Shown: piece by piece, positions 45,858-57,579 of the stretch
How the letters are laid out: every line of letters starts with the position of its first letter
How positions within the stretch are numbered: position 1 is the first letter of the stretch
Assembly: GCA_963575645.1 (NCBI GenBank)
Contig: OY754465.1
Location: forward strand, 60,659,901-60,723,900
Direction of reading: 5' to 3'
Source: Xanthostigma xanthostigma
Taxonomy: Eukaryota; Arthropoda; Insecta; Raphidioptera; Raphidiidae
Length of the DNA: 64,000 nucleotides
Position numbers and translations under genes: made by a program
The notes under the pieces: model-generated
The model's database searches: none
What the model was told of the DNA's origin: nothing
The model's input: the letters and a program-made list of their open reading frames with translations, nothing else

Positions 45858-46458
45858 GAGCGACCGATCATCTTACCCCTGATCCTCAGATGTTTTACGC
45901 TCTCGGACGGGGTTGAAGGGCGAACCCCGACACTTACGTAACATTGCAGTCGCGTCTTCGAGGAAAATAGATTGGCAACATTTATAGATCAGATAAAGTG
46001 GAAATAATCTAAGGCAAATTGAACGATCACGATTCGAGTTCCACGGACAATACTCTATGTCTGAGACGTTCCCTAACTTTTTCTAGAACGTATCTTGGCA
46101 TATCCATTGTAATTCCGATTTTTAGTACTTGCATAATACGTCAATAACTTGAGTGATTTCAACGATGCGTCAGAACACATTTTTAATACTCAGTATAGTT
46201 AATAAAAATAACGATTTTCTGAAATAAGTGCGGCGTATAAAATAACACCGGAATAGACGGCCAAGTGGACGGCGAAAAATCCGCCTTAACAGGGGGGTTT
46301 GGGGGTCCCCTCTCAGGGATATTTTTTAACTATTGACTTTTAGTGACGCAATTTTAAATCATTCTGAGAACGCTCAGACTCTATCATTTTACCTTATTTG
46401 AAAAAAAATCCATTAGATGGATCATGGGTGAGAATCAAAGGCAGAGAACTAGTACTCA

Positions 46459-47395
46459 GTTGCAGAAAGCGTTGTCAGAAAGTCTCAATGACCTTAGATC
46501 AGTGATTCCCAAAGTGGTCCATATCGACCCCCAGGGGTCGACGACAACTTGCAAGGGATCCATGTCAGCGGGTTAAAAATTGGGGGTCCATGAAATGAAA
46601 ATGGGGGCCAACGATAGTGAATCTCCTAACAAAAAAAAGAAACAAACTGGACATCGTTAACCGAAGAGATTTAAGATTAAATCTAACTAAATTGATGCCA
46701 AATGTTGAAATTTTTTTATTAAAACATCAGGTTCATCCCTCACACTAAAAGCATTTATTTTTTGCTTAGTTATTTTATGTAACAGAAAGTAAATTTTAAT
46801 TTGATTCGTTTAATTTGAATCTAATTAATAAATGTATAAAACTAAACATTTCACACTACATTTCACTACCGTTATAAATTTAAATCGTTCAAAGTGAGTT
46901 GCACTATACCGGTTGTCAAAAATACATTTGAAATTAATGAATTTGCAAAAAATCAATATCAGATAAGCAGGGGGTCTACCCAAAACCGAAAAACATGGCA
47001 AGTGGTCTACGAGACAAAAAAGTTTGGGGACCTCTGCCTTAGATACATATTTTCCATATGAAAAGCATTGCAGAGTTTTAAATCGATTGTTTAAAAGATA
47101 ATTGATCGATTGAAACGATATTTTTTCATAAACTATGTAGGTATGCGCATTTAGCATCGTTTTTTGTAAAGTTTCCACTTCGAAACAACGTTTTTCTACG
47201 CATTTTGTTCAAAATTTAGCTTGAAAGGCGATTTTCCATGTATAGAACAATCATTTGTTCTTGTGACTACAATATAATTTTCTAGAATCTAGATGACTAG
47301 GACATTAGACTGTTCTTGATGTATCTAAACTGTAATTAGTGATCACAGTCTAAGGTCATTGTCAAATCAATTTTTTTAACAATCCTTACTGCAAC
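46459..47395. mobile_element. Foldback family GTTGCAG, copy B
   Basis: The left end GTTGCAGAAAGCGTTGTCA is inverted at the right end (TTAACAATCCTTACTGCAAC). Inner blocks such as TGACCTTAGA and TCTAAGGTCA also pair. It is interrupted at 46500-47036 by a hAT element that lies exactly in the CCTTAGAT part of the left end. Confidence 0.75.
46500..47036. mobile_element. hAT-type element with perfect TSD CCTTAGAT
   Basis: The ends CAGTGATTCCCAAAGTGG and AAACTTTTTTGTC-side GTTTGGGGACCTCTG are typical hAT termini. CCTTAGAT flanks both sides exactly (46492-46499 and 47037-47044). No full transposase frame; a minus-strand frame of 117 codons overlaps its right half and the flank, and is not coding. 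Confidence 0.92.
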
Positions 47396-48568
47396 CTAGC
47401 ATAGTTGTAATAAACATAACTGTAAAACGTATAAAAATAACAGCCACATCAATTTTTTTCTTCGTAAATATCAGTGACATATTTGTAAAAAAAATTGAAT
47501 TAGCTTGGCTGCAGTCCTCCAAAAACTTCGGATTTCTGGCGGTCCCTAAAAAACATTGATAAGCGGGTCACCGGACATTTTCTTGGTATCCCGATGACCC
47601 CTTCCATCCCTGGAATGCAGCGAAAAATGTTTCTCACTTATCTAAAATGATAAGTGGTGATAATCAAGACCGAAAAGATATTACTAGCGTATTTTAGATT
47701 TGTTTCTTCCAAAATCCAAGAACGAACAACATTTCTCTCGAGCCGTGCAAAGTTTTATAATGTAACTATTGTCAAAAGCCAAATATTTTTAATCAACTCT
47801 TCCATCTTAAATCACTTGTTTGCTGTTAGGTAATCAATTCACCCTTCTAAAACACTTTTCTTAAACTACGAACTTAAACTTGGTCATACCCTTGAGCCTT
47901 GCAGAACTCTTTCAATTCGCCCCTCTAAAACACTTTTCTTAAACTACGAACTTAATCTTGGTCATATTCTTGAGCCTTGCAGAACTCTTACCAAACTCTT
48001 GATGCCTAGTTTTTTTCCGTAGAACATAAGACTCAGCCTTTTTAGGCCGAACTGTATATTCAAAAATCTGATAACATATATGATTTTTGTATTATTGTTG
48101 ATTTTTATGAACGTGTGAAAAATGTTGCAAGTGTCTTAAATAGCTAGTAGGTAGAGTAAATCTGGTGGGCAGATTATTGTTACACATTTATGACCGTTTA
48201 GTACCCATTGTAGTAGAAAGGCTCCATGAAGTGTAGTCGTAAATTTAAAAAAACTTGCGCATTGACGTATTCGCATCTATTGTCAGAAATATTCGTCAGG
48301 ACCGGACTGAAATTATTCAAACTTCAATAATACACGTTATTGACCGGATACAGAGTATAAAACTTGCGGACGATAGGCGGTGCTGCCGTCACGCACCCAA
48401 CGAATATACCTCGAAATCGAGTCGTTATAAAAAATATATATTACTATACAGGCATGGCCTTAAAACTTATTGCGGGAATCATTCCCTTACGTGGATTGTA
48501 AAAATGTTGATGTACCTATTATGTTGAAAAAAACGTTCGTAAAATTTATTCAATATGTTTTATATTAT
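47396..48568. repeat. Intergenic with a 75-bp tandem duplication
   Basis: At about 47840-47988 a unit with CTTCTAAAACACTTTTCTTA, AACTACGAACTTAA, CTTGGTCATA and CCTTGAGCCTTGCAGAACTC occurs twice with few changes. The remainder has no recognised gene; a 90-codon frame at 48255-48527 has no domain. Confidence 0.6.
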
Positions 48569-49156
48569 ACTAGCGGTCCCGCCCGGTGCAAAAGAATGAA
48601 TGGGGAAGGAAGGGACATGAGTACGCACATTCATCTTAGTTTACCGAGATGAATGTTGTGTCCAAACTTTATAATGATCGGCGTTACCGTTCAAAAGTTT
48701 TTGTCGTTAAAAAGCAGTAGGTATTTATACTTTTTTAAGTAATAAAATTCTTTTAATATAATAAATATTTAATTGAAAGCACTGTAAGAATTTTTTTTTA
48801 TATAGGTGCTTATAGTTGTAACAGTTTTCAAATGAGCTATTAATTAGATAGGTATATTTAATTTTAATTAGTCGTAATAAAATTTTAAAAAATTGAAATG
48901 TAAGCCTTAGAAGAAAGCAATGTAGAAAATAAAAAAAAAAAAAACATTGAAAAATGTTGACTGACATTCTGCAACATTTTTCATTGATTTTCCGCTCCTA
49001 TTAGTCGTAGCGTGATATTATATAGCCTATAGCCTTCCTCGATAAATGGGCTATACAACAAAAAAAAATTTTCGATTCGAACTATAGTAGTTCCTGAGAT
49101 TAGCGCGTTCAAACAAACAAACAAACAAACTCTTCTGCTTTATATATTAGTATAGA
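48569..49156 (-). mobile_element. Non-autonomous Helitron, minus orientation
   Basis: Read on the minus strand it starts TCTATACTAATATATAAAGC at 49156 and ends GGGCGGGACCGCTAGT at 48569. The order of internal blocks (TTATCGAGGAAGGCTATAGG, CACGCTACGACTAATAGGAG, AGATGAATGTGCGTACTC) is as in 16859-17194. An insert of AT-rich sequence (about 48720-48955) makes it longer. Confidence 0.82.
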
Positions 49157-50015
49157 TTTATTTGTCAGTACAATTTACATTAAATTTTAACGTACATTTA
49201 ACGCTCTCTGCAAATCCACGTGAAAAAAATAGTTTTACGAATCTTAATTTTACAAGCGTCGAGTTTGTGAGCCGAACCGCGAAATGAAGTTGACTTGTGT
49301 TCGCCAGTAGTCTCATAAATAAAGGCTGGATAAACTCCCTCTTTTGTTTTTTAGTGGAGAAATTAGATGGAGTGATTATTTAACGAGTAATTTCATAGAA
49401 AAAGAGAGAGAAAGATTTATTTGAGTCGTATTTTTTATGATCTAAATTATAAACGTGGGAGCCAACCCTGTAAACAAAAATAGCAGGTACATTGCTTAGA
49501 ATTCGATTGTAAATCACAATGACTGTCATTTGTTACTGACCTGTTCTTCAATGACAGTTGACAATATAGGAATAACAATTGACTGCGTTTGGTTGAAGTT
49601 TTCTGCTACTGTCACTGTTGAAGCATCCAAAGTCTGCAATTAAATACATTTAGCTTAGGAAAGTTGTTAGCGAAATGGTAGTTCTTTGTTTTTCAACTAA
49701 TTATTGAAATTTGGGTAAGAGCCCAATTAACCATACCACGTCCGTGATTTTTACTTTGAAAGAAAAGTTTCGCTTATAATTTATTTAATATGATTTTCAG
49801 TTTTTCGGTTTATAGTTTTATACTTTTTTTATAAAAAGTGGGCGAGTGTACTTTTGTACGCGCCTTAGCAGTTATGCTTCTTTGGCGTGATAAAACTTAT
49901 TTTTACTTTTACATGGAAACGATTTATTAAAATAAAATAATGCAAATGCAACATGACTAGTGACGTGCCTTGGAAATGATTGGAAACAAGAGCTGGGTTG
50001 AGACTTTATTGTTGG
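49157..50015. other. No gene recognised
   Basis: AT-rich, with no visible repeat partner. Confidence 0.4.
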
Positions 50016-50362
50016 GCTGCAGAAAGGATTGTCAACGATTCGACAATGACCTTATTTCTCCATATGGAAAGTATTGTTGAGTTTAAAGTCGATCCTGCTC
50101 GAAAAATAATTGATCGATTTAAACGATATTTTTTTTAATTGTGTATTCATGTATTTAGCATCGTTTTTTGTAGTTTCCATTTCGAAACAACTTGATCAAA
50201 ATCTAGCTTGAGAAGCGATATTTTTCAATATATAGACCAATCTTTTTTTTGTGAATTTATTCTAATGTTCTAAATGACAGGAAAGATTAAGGCATTATTG
50301 CTCCTGATGGTGGAAACTGTCATTATATGATCACAACGTAAGGTTATTGTTCAAATTTTTTT
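50016..50362. mobile_element. Foldback family GTTGCAG, copy C
   Basis: GCTGCAGAAAGGATTGTCA, GACAATGACCTTA, GTCGATCCTGCTCGAAAAAT and TTGATCGATTTAAACGATAT match copies A and B. The right end is GATCACAACGTAAGGTTATT and then decays. No insertion is present in this copy. Confidence 0.65.
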
Positions 50363-51396
50363 TTATTACTCATGCGGGAAAAGTGGTATGTTTACGCACG
50401 CTGTTACGGTTGAAAAGTAGCTATTTTCATTTGCGTGCGGAAACTTTATTTGTCACACTGAAATTATTGTTTGCCGCACGCAAATTCAGAGTTACCACAG
50501 TTAGGTACCAATACAATAACAATTATTTTAACTGAATTTTCAACCTTTTAATGATTTAATTTTAATTTTTATTACTTCTAATTTCTTTTTTTAATTCGTA
50601 ATAAAATTTTAATTATAATTTAATTTAATTCGTAATAAAAAATAGTATGTGCAACTCGTGCGGCATTGTCGATTGCCGCACTAGTTGCACAATATACTAT
50701 GAAAATCCTTTCTGGAACACTAGTGGGTCGTAAGGAATTACATCAGGATCTATTTGTCCCTAGTACCCACGAAGTTGGCAGAGTCCACGAATTTTTATTT
50801 ATTTTTTATATGCGGTGTTTTAATGATTCGCCTACAGTTAATTAATTTCAAACATCAAGATAATTCGAGAGCTGGTAAAACTATAATTTTGATTTAATAG
50901 TGCGCCTTGGTATAGTTGGTGATTGTAAATAAATAATTCCGTTTTATTGACGGTTGCCTGGAAAAACTGTGTGAGAAAAACAAACAGTTCGTTTTCTTGC
51001 AAAAATTGTACACAAAAATGTGTTTAAAAATCTCGAAAGATTCAATTTATAAACCGTCGGTCAATATTGGATATTTGGCTTTTTTCTAAGCATGATAAAA
51101 TACCGACCTTGTGTCACTTGTGTAGTTTAGGTGTGCAAAAGAATATTATATATATACGAATTCTTTCTTTCTATAAGATATTAGTGTCCCTCGTTGTGCG
51201 ATCAAAGGCGGCAACAAGAGGCTCTCAGCATGGGTCCATGTCCCAAACCTCGGAAGGCTATTAAAACAAGGAGTCGTTGAAAGCGAGTCAGCCGCATGAC
51301 CTGCAGAGCGCGCCGCGGGTCCTTTTGACTTTAACAGACGAGCACAATAAATGTACTGACTTTATGCGTAATCTCTATGGATGAGAAAACTTAAAA
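50363..51396. other. No gene recognised
   Basis: AT-rich. A block near 50640-50700 has GTGCAACTCGTGCGGCA and the inverse TGCCGCACTAGTTGCAC, a short hairpin. Nothing else. Confidence 0.45.
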
Positions 51397-52132
51397 AAAA
51401 AAAAATTGGTTGTCTGTAAAGTCGGTTTACGGACGATAGTTTTACGTGATAACGTATTCCGCTCGAATATCATATTTAATAATCACGCACAGGGTCAGGC
51501 GGAACGTTAGGAACGTTACACATTTTTCGTGCATGCAGCCGGTGTTTCATCTTTTTATATTGACGTGATTCATCAATTTATAAGACGTTATCACGTCAAT
51601 AATTTATGTTCTATTTCTCCTATCTTCTACATATAATAATTATAATAATTCGAATCTATGATATTGCATCTTTCGCTTCAAATTTAGGTTAATTTTATTT
51701 ATTAATTAAAACTCAAACACCTATAATAATAATTGTTTTTTTTAACTTTCTTTCTTTCGTATTTATTTTAAGTCTCAAAGATTAACTGTCATAATATTTT
51801 GAAAACAATTGTTTCATTGTTTATATAAAATTCCAAAGCCTACTTACAATATTTAAATATTTTCATACGTCAAAAAATTGATTTTTATAATGATAAAATT
51901 TGTAAGAAAACGATTTTTTCGAGAGATGAGACCTAGCTAAAACGATTTTTTGCCCCCCAAAATCCCTTTTCAGTAAATTTCATCCAAATCGTTAGGGCCG
52001 TTTTCGAGAAAAGCACGCACAGGGTCAGGCGGAACGTTAGGAACGTTACACTTTTTCGTGCTAGCAGCCGGTGTTTCATCAATTTATAAGATTGGTGATT
52101 CATCAATTTATAAGACGTTATCACGTCAAAAA
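51397..52132 (+). repeat. Long dispersed repeat, copy 2, with internal duplication
   Basis: Partner of 38153-38745. It contains an extra partial copy of its own 3' part (about 51484-51600: CACAGGGTCAGGCGGAACGT to GACGTTATCACGTCAA) inserted after the 5' part. This explains its greater length. A further inverted fragment of the 3' end (GACGTGATAACG...TTATAAATTGATG) lies at 52300-52330. Confidence 0.78.
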
Positions 52133-52299
52133 CCGTGAAATCAAGTTAATGAGAACTTGTTAGTCCGATATTTCGCAGAAATACCTAGTTAAAAATGGTC
52201 TATTAGATATATATATATATATATTTTTTATATTCATACATTATTTTTTTACAACCTCTATTTTCAACTTCAGATATTGCCTGAGAATAATTTTTTTTT

Positions 52300-52560
52300 T
52301 GACGTGATAACGATTTATAAATTGATGAAACACCGCCAGCACACACGAAAAAGAGTAACGTTCCGCAAGCGAGAGCGCGATATAAGCGATAGAGATGCAC
52401 GATCGGCCCAAGCGTCGGCTTGTGCGCATTTCTCCCTCTTCTCGCGTGACGTCAGAGAGTAGTGTGCGTTCAACATTTACATCTGACAGATGGCCTTTGT
52501 TTTCGCGATAACTTCAAAATACAAAGATAAAAATGCAATAATTTGCGTTACAAATTAATT
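52300..52560. promoter_or_regulatory. CpG-rich block with a TGACGTCA site
   Basis: An inverted fragment of the long dispersed repeat passes into a CpG-rich block (GCGAGAGCGCGATATAAGCG, CTCGCGTGACGTCAGAGAG) with a perfect CRE-type palindrome TGACGTCA near 52446. It may be the promoter end of a mobile element. A TA microsatellite is at 52208-52226. Confidence 0.35.
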
Positions 52561-52645
52561 TATTGCTGAAATAATGTTTTTGAAGTGAAAACTTCTTTAG
52601 CGGCGTTGTACACTTTTTTTGTAATGGGTAAAAACTGTTAAACTC

Positions 52646-52690
52646 GCGTCAGATCTGACGCGTCAGGCGTCAGGGTCACGTGACCCTGAC
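52646..52690. repeat. Two perfect palindromes with CACGTG core
   Basis: GCGTCAGATCTGACGC (52646-52661) and a 22-base perfect palindrome at 52669-52690 centred on CACGTG (arms GTCAGGGTCAC) follow each other. They stand directly before the second U6 head. Confidence 0.7.
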
Positions 52691-52711
52691 GAGTTGTTGA
52701 GACGGTCTACC

Positions 52712-52743
52712 GTACTTGCTTCGGCAGTACATATACTAAAATT
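52712..52743 (+). pseudogene. U6 snRNA 5' fragment
   Basis: GTACTTGCTTCGGCAGTACA and ATATACTAAAATT are the first 32 bases of U6. The sequence before it (GACGAGTTGTTGAG...CTACC) matches that before the U6 unit at 15901, so promoter-adjacent DNA was copied too. The TATA box is replaced here. The fragment ends where a foldback element begins. Confidence 0.75.
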
Positions 52744-53013
52744 CGCTAGACGTCAGTAGCAATATAAGTTACATGCAGTGCAAAAAATTATAAGCTATAA
52801 GCTTTAACAAAACCTTAAGATATGTCGCCATGTACTCAGGTTTCGTAAAACTACAAATTTAAAAAATTACATCCAGTGACGGGCTGCATGTAATTTTATA
52901 AATGTGTAGTTTACGAAACCTGGATGCATAGCGACATCTCTTAATGTTTTGTCAAAGCTTATAGCTTATAATTTATTGCACTGCATGTAACTTATTATGC
53001 TACTAGCGAAATT
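52738..53013. mobile_element. Foldback element next to the U6 fragment
   Basis: The left arm AAATTCGCTAG...TTACATGCAGTGCA, ATTATAAGCTATAAGCTTT and AGGTTTCGTAAAACTAC is inverted on the right, ending TGCACTGCATGTAACTTAT and CTAGCGAAATTT. The central spacer is about 40 bp. No frame. Confidence 0.78.
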
Positions 53014-54053
53014 TAGTTTAAGTACATCTAGGTTTTCACTTCCGCCGGCACTCCCGGAGTGCAACCCGTCTTTTTTTTTCAGAAATAGTAGACGTAAATT
53101 ACAGAACGGGATTTCAAAATCTGTCATCAATGATGACCGATCATGCCTATTATCTAGTAAACTAAAATATTCGATCGAGTCCTCCCATCCTTAAGTCGAA
53201 CGGACTAATATAATAATTGTGGTGTTTATTAGTTTTTTTTTTTCATCTCTTTTTTTCGTTCAATTAGATTTGTTTTGATGTCTCGGTATTGTGATGCAGT
53301 GATTCGTTTTGACGTGACTGTTGACTTGGTTCGTTCATTATTCATCACTAAACAACGGACTTTAATTTAATCGGTTTAACAAGAAGGTGTTGCTTTAATC
53401 CTTCCCACTTCGACAACAAGGGCCGACTAGTTTCACCACTTCACTTGAGTAGATGTTAACAAATATATTGTACTTTAAACAGACAGCTTGACGAAAGCTT
53501 AAAAAAAGACGTAGTCTCACGTTACAAATCAAAACTGATATACTTAATCAAAGTTCGATTAGCAATTATAATACCTACTGGGGGGGGGGGGGGGTAATTA
53601 CCCTCTTTCTCCCCATCTCGCCCTTGGATTTTAGATTTAGTTTCCTCGTACTTCACCTGTATTATTTGTCAATTTTGAAAAGAAATAAAGAGGGTGTGCA
53701 TGAACAGGTTACCAAATGTGTTCTCATGACTTGAAAGCAAATCCGTACAAAATACCTGTAAACTGAGTAACCATTTTATCGCCCTTTATATTATCCAACT
53801 TATATACGTAATGATGTTTGCACCTGATACATTAGTCTATTATTGATAAAAATAGATACAATAGTGTAAGGTTACATCGATGATTCTTCATTGAATATTG
53901 TAGAGTAATAAAAAAAAACAAGCCTGGGAAGAACTGCAACCAAACAGAATGTAGGTATCGTATTTAAAAGGAAAAAAAAATATGCACACTTGCGACTGAC
54001 TGCACCAGTCGAAATTTAAACTTTGATAAATACTTGATGTAAGATGGTCTTTT
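53014..54053. other. No gene recognised
   Basis: A run of 15 G (53580-53594) is followed by TAATTACCCTC. The rest is AT-rich without structure; small frames lack domains. Confidence 0.4.
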
Positions 54054-54577
54054 TTAAGGTAGTACGAGCACCAAGGCAATTTTAAATAAAAGGCTTGATT
54101 TTTTTTATATGAAGTTGGACTAAATCTAAACCAATTCTGCAAATTTTAGGGGGTTTCCCCGATTATTTAAATAAATAAATGACTTCAAAAGTAGGCATAT
54201 TTAACATTGGCTTTTAGGTAAAACGGTAGATGGATGGTATGTTTTCATTGCTTTCTCCAAAACTAGTCGGTGGAAAAAAAACTATTCAAATTAAAGTTAA
54301 AACTTTAATAAATTATGGAAAACAAAAAAAAAAACCGTTGTGCCCGACTAATTAAAAAGATATTTAATTAAAAAGATTTTAATTAGTCGGGCAAAACGGT
54401 TTTTTTTTTGTTTTGAATAATTTATTAAAGTTTTAACTTTAATTTAAATAGTTTTTTTTTAATTTCCACCTACTAGTTTTGGAGAAATCAATGAAAACAT
54501 ATCATCCATCTACCGAAATATAAGAAAAAAAATCAAGTCTTTTGTTTAAAGTTGCCTTGGTGCTCGTACTACCTTAA
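54054..54577. mobile_element. Long foldback element
   Basis: The outer ends TTTAAGGTAGTACGAGCACC and GGTGCTCGTACTACCTTAAA pair. Inward, GGTAGATGGATGGTATGTTT, AAAGTTAAAACTTTAATAAA and CCGACTAATTAAAAAGATAT pair with their inverses. The left arm holds an extra 100 bp (about 54110-54215) that is unpaired. The transcript of either strand would fold into a long hairpin. Confidence 0.82.
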
Positions 54578-56439
54578 ACGGTTTTTTTTTTATTTAGCTT
54601 GTGGCCATATTCACCGAACGTATGTAGTCGGTTGATTTGTTCTGCGGGTAGCTATTCCTCGAATAAATAGCGATAATTCATTTCACCAAACAAAATTATG
54701 TTTACTGCAGGTATAAATCTATTCTTACTTCGAGAGTATAAATATTTATTTTCCTGATAAAATAATAATGATCGCCACACAGATCATAATACCTAACTTA
54801 TAAACGTGGAGTAGGTATCTATTATATCTACAGTTGCTCTTGTGAATTTATTTATTTTTATTTTTTGTGACTTTTAAAAATTTTAGAAAACTGTAAATTG
54901 AAAAAAAAAATGAATTTTTCACCTTTGCAACGGCTTAAAAAATATTTCCGAGAAAAAAATGCCAAATTTTAGTGGTTCACACGAGAACAAGGATCTCTTA
55001 AAGTCGCTTGGCCAAAATCGCATAAAATTTTTTTTACGCTCTGGAGAGTGCCCGCCACCTTGAAAAATGGTGTTTCGAGAAAAAGTCATTAGAAATAAAC
55101 GGGTTATTTTGGTAATAACTTTTAAAAAAAATTCTTACCAGTCCAAATCAATGCCGGGCCCATACAGCAGTCCATTTTCGTTGATTGCCTTTCTGCGAGT
55201 AAGAGCACAAGTCAGCTGACTCACAAAACAGAGAGGAAACGCCCCTTTTCAGACGACGCGCGCACGCAAACAAATGCCTGTAGCGGCGGGAATATTTTGA
55301 ATACAGCTCTCGAAATGCCCACGTTTTGTTCAAGAAGGACAGCGGATTTTTTTAATTCTTTCAGCCACGGCATCTCAAAGATTTTATAAATAAAAAAACT
55401 GTATTTATAGTATAGATAGAGTTTATTTATTATAAAAAAATGTAAAAATGACCACCTAAGGCTTACGTGGAATACGGTCGTTATTAAATTAACCACAAGT
55501 TGTCAATAGATAGCGTGAAAATATGTTTTCAAAAATCTAGAATAGGTGGTTAGATGACTGACCACCAAACCTGAAAGAGTTAAGTCATTAAAAAGAAAAT
55601 CAATTTTTTTTCTATTCTACAATATCACTGCAAAAATGTTAATTTTACACAAAATCTCGTGGATAAAAAATAATTTTGAGTTTGTTGGAGAGCTAATAGA
55701 AGCGTATTAACGTCAATATGATCAGAAATTAATTTTGTTAAAATCGATCAAGTCGTTATATATTTTTTTTTTTTGTTTAAACAAAAGGACTGCAAAAAGT
55801 GAATTTTTAGGATTTCTTGAAAAATACTTATTGCATCTAATTTGTTCTGGTGGCAAAAATATGTTTTTTGCTCACTTTTCTGTGCTATCAATCATTAAAA
55901 AGCTTTTCTTACATGAATACAAATACATTTTGGTTTGTGATTATTTATTATATTTAAAAAAAACTGGCAATTCTTAAAAAAATGTACAAATATGTATTAT
56001 ACATACCAACAAAACACAAAACAAAAATGAGTGATATTCTAAAAAAACACATTTACGAAGTAGACTTGACGTTCGTGAGTGCGATAAAAATAACAGATAT
56101 CAATTTACGAGAGTGTAGTAAGAATAAAATTACTAAAACAAACTCATCAGTCATCGATCGACCATACGAAATATTAATGCTTAAAAATGATGTTATTTTT
56201 CGCCTATTAATTTTATTCTTACTACATCTCTTCAAACTTGAGAAAAGTATTTGCTTTAAAAGTTTTAGTAATTTTACGAAGACGATTCTATTGTTTTATA
56301 AAAAGTTTTTACGAGTGAACTTATGAGATATAAGAAATGTTTGTTACGTGACGTTGATAATGGTTTTTCACCAGCATGTATAAAGATATATATACCATCG
56401 CTGTTTTTTATATACCTAATAGTGGTGTATTTTTTAAAT
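54578..56439. other. No gene recognised
   Basis: Frames of 80-114 codons near 55221-55496 and 55735-56326 have Lys/Leu/Phe-rich chance composition without domains. No repeat partner was seen. Confidence 0.4.
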
Positions 56440-56690
56440 GGTTTATTATTTTATTTTACAAGAAAGTTTTGTTAAAGTTTTTGGGGGAAAGTAGACGCAT
56501 GCGCAGAAGAGAACAGATACGTTATAAAGTTGTTTTTATATAATATTGGTATACTTTTCATAACGGTTGATTATTCAATCATTTTTACAAAAAAGTTATA
56601 AAATTTTTTTTCTAGACTTATAATTTCGGAAATATTTTTAAAATAAAAAATCTGTTGTTCTTTTGTTCTGAAGACGTTATGTAGTTGACA
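56440..56690 (-). repeat. Third copy of the Helitron-like dispersed repeat
   Basis: ATATAATATTGGTATACTTT, ACTTATAATTTCGGAAATAT and GTTGTTCTTTTGTTCTG match the reverse complement of the 30350-30480 region and parts of 22305-22460. The ends are not defined. Confidence 0.55.
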
Positions 56691-57129
56691 AGCATTCTTT
56701 GTTTAATTTTGACATGACGTGATAACATTATATATATTATTAAACTGATTTTTTCCTTTCTGTGTTTCAATATTTTCAACTGTTATTTTTTTGTCGGATT
56801 AAGATCATTAAATTATATCATTAAGCTTCAAGTGTTGTTAAAAATATACACTGATTTTTAAACATAATTATGTGAAATTTCGCGCCTTGTAATTCTTGAA
56901 TTACTTGCGTATATACTCCAACTGGTTTAATTTAATGTTATGTTTGTTTTTTTCAATGATTAGGTATGTATTTATTTTATTAGGATTTTTTATTTATATT
57001 CATTTGAAAAGGGCACTCATTTAATATTTGAATCGGACGTTAAAGTAATCATAACAATTATTTCAAATTCGCTTTAAATATACCAACTGTTCAAAAAGGT
57101 TGTCAGCGATTGCGTGTCTTAATATTAAT

Positions 57130-57368
57130 AAGTATAATAAAATATTTTTAAAAGTAGTTAAAATTCACAATAACTAGTTAGATTACAAAATAGTAGTTAA
57201 ACTACCTAAAGTAGTTAGAACTAAGTAGTTATCTACATATTTAACTACTTTTTGTGATTATTTTATAGATATTCAAAATAATAGAGTACAATTACCATGT
57301 GGAGAAAAGTAGTTAGAGTACAACTACTTTTCCAAAAAAAGTAGGTAACTACTAACTGCCCAGCTCTG
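57130..57368 (-). mobile_element. hAT-like terminus at the end of the zinc-finger array
   Basis: On the minus strand CAGAGCTGGGCAG starts at 57368, directly inside the decayed finger sequence. GTTAGTAGTTACCTAC and several AGTAGTTA/TAACTACT subterminal repeats follow down to about 57130. This resembles a hAT terminus (CAGAGNTGGGCA). The other terminus is not visible, so the element is partial or its far end is decayed. Confidence 0.55.
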
Positions 57369-57579
57369 AATTTCGCCGAAACACTTGTTGGAAACGTTAC
57401 ACTGGTATGGTTTCTCACCAATGTGTGCGTTTGTGAATAATTAAAGTGTCTGATTTGCCAAAACACTTGTTGCAAACGTCACGCCGGTATGGCTTCTCGC
57501 CAGTATGTGTGCGTTTATGCCGCTTTAAATAACTTGACGTTGAGGAGAACATATTACAAACGTCACACTGGTATGTTCT
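57369..57579 (-). pseudogene. Decayed 3' fingers of the C2H2 gene
   Basis: Behind the stop codon the same frame continues: YQCDVCNMFSSTSSYLKRH, then a finger whose first Cys is now Arg (CGT at 57483-57481; RRDVCNKCFGKSDTLIIH). The next linker then lacks two bases (near 57420), which breaks the frame. A last half finger has CNVSNKCFG with a Cys to Ser change, and ends at the hAT-like terminus. So two and a half former fingers are no longer translated. Confidence 0.85.

Noticed and set aside
52709..52743. Complete U6 gene at the second head
   Set aside because: Only 32 bases are present, the TATA box is gone and a foldback follows.
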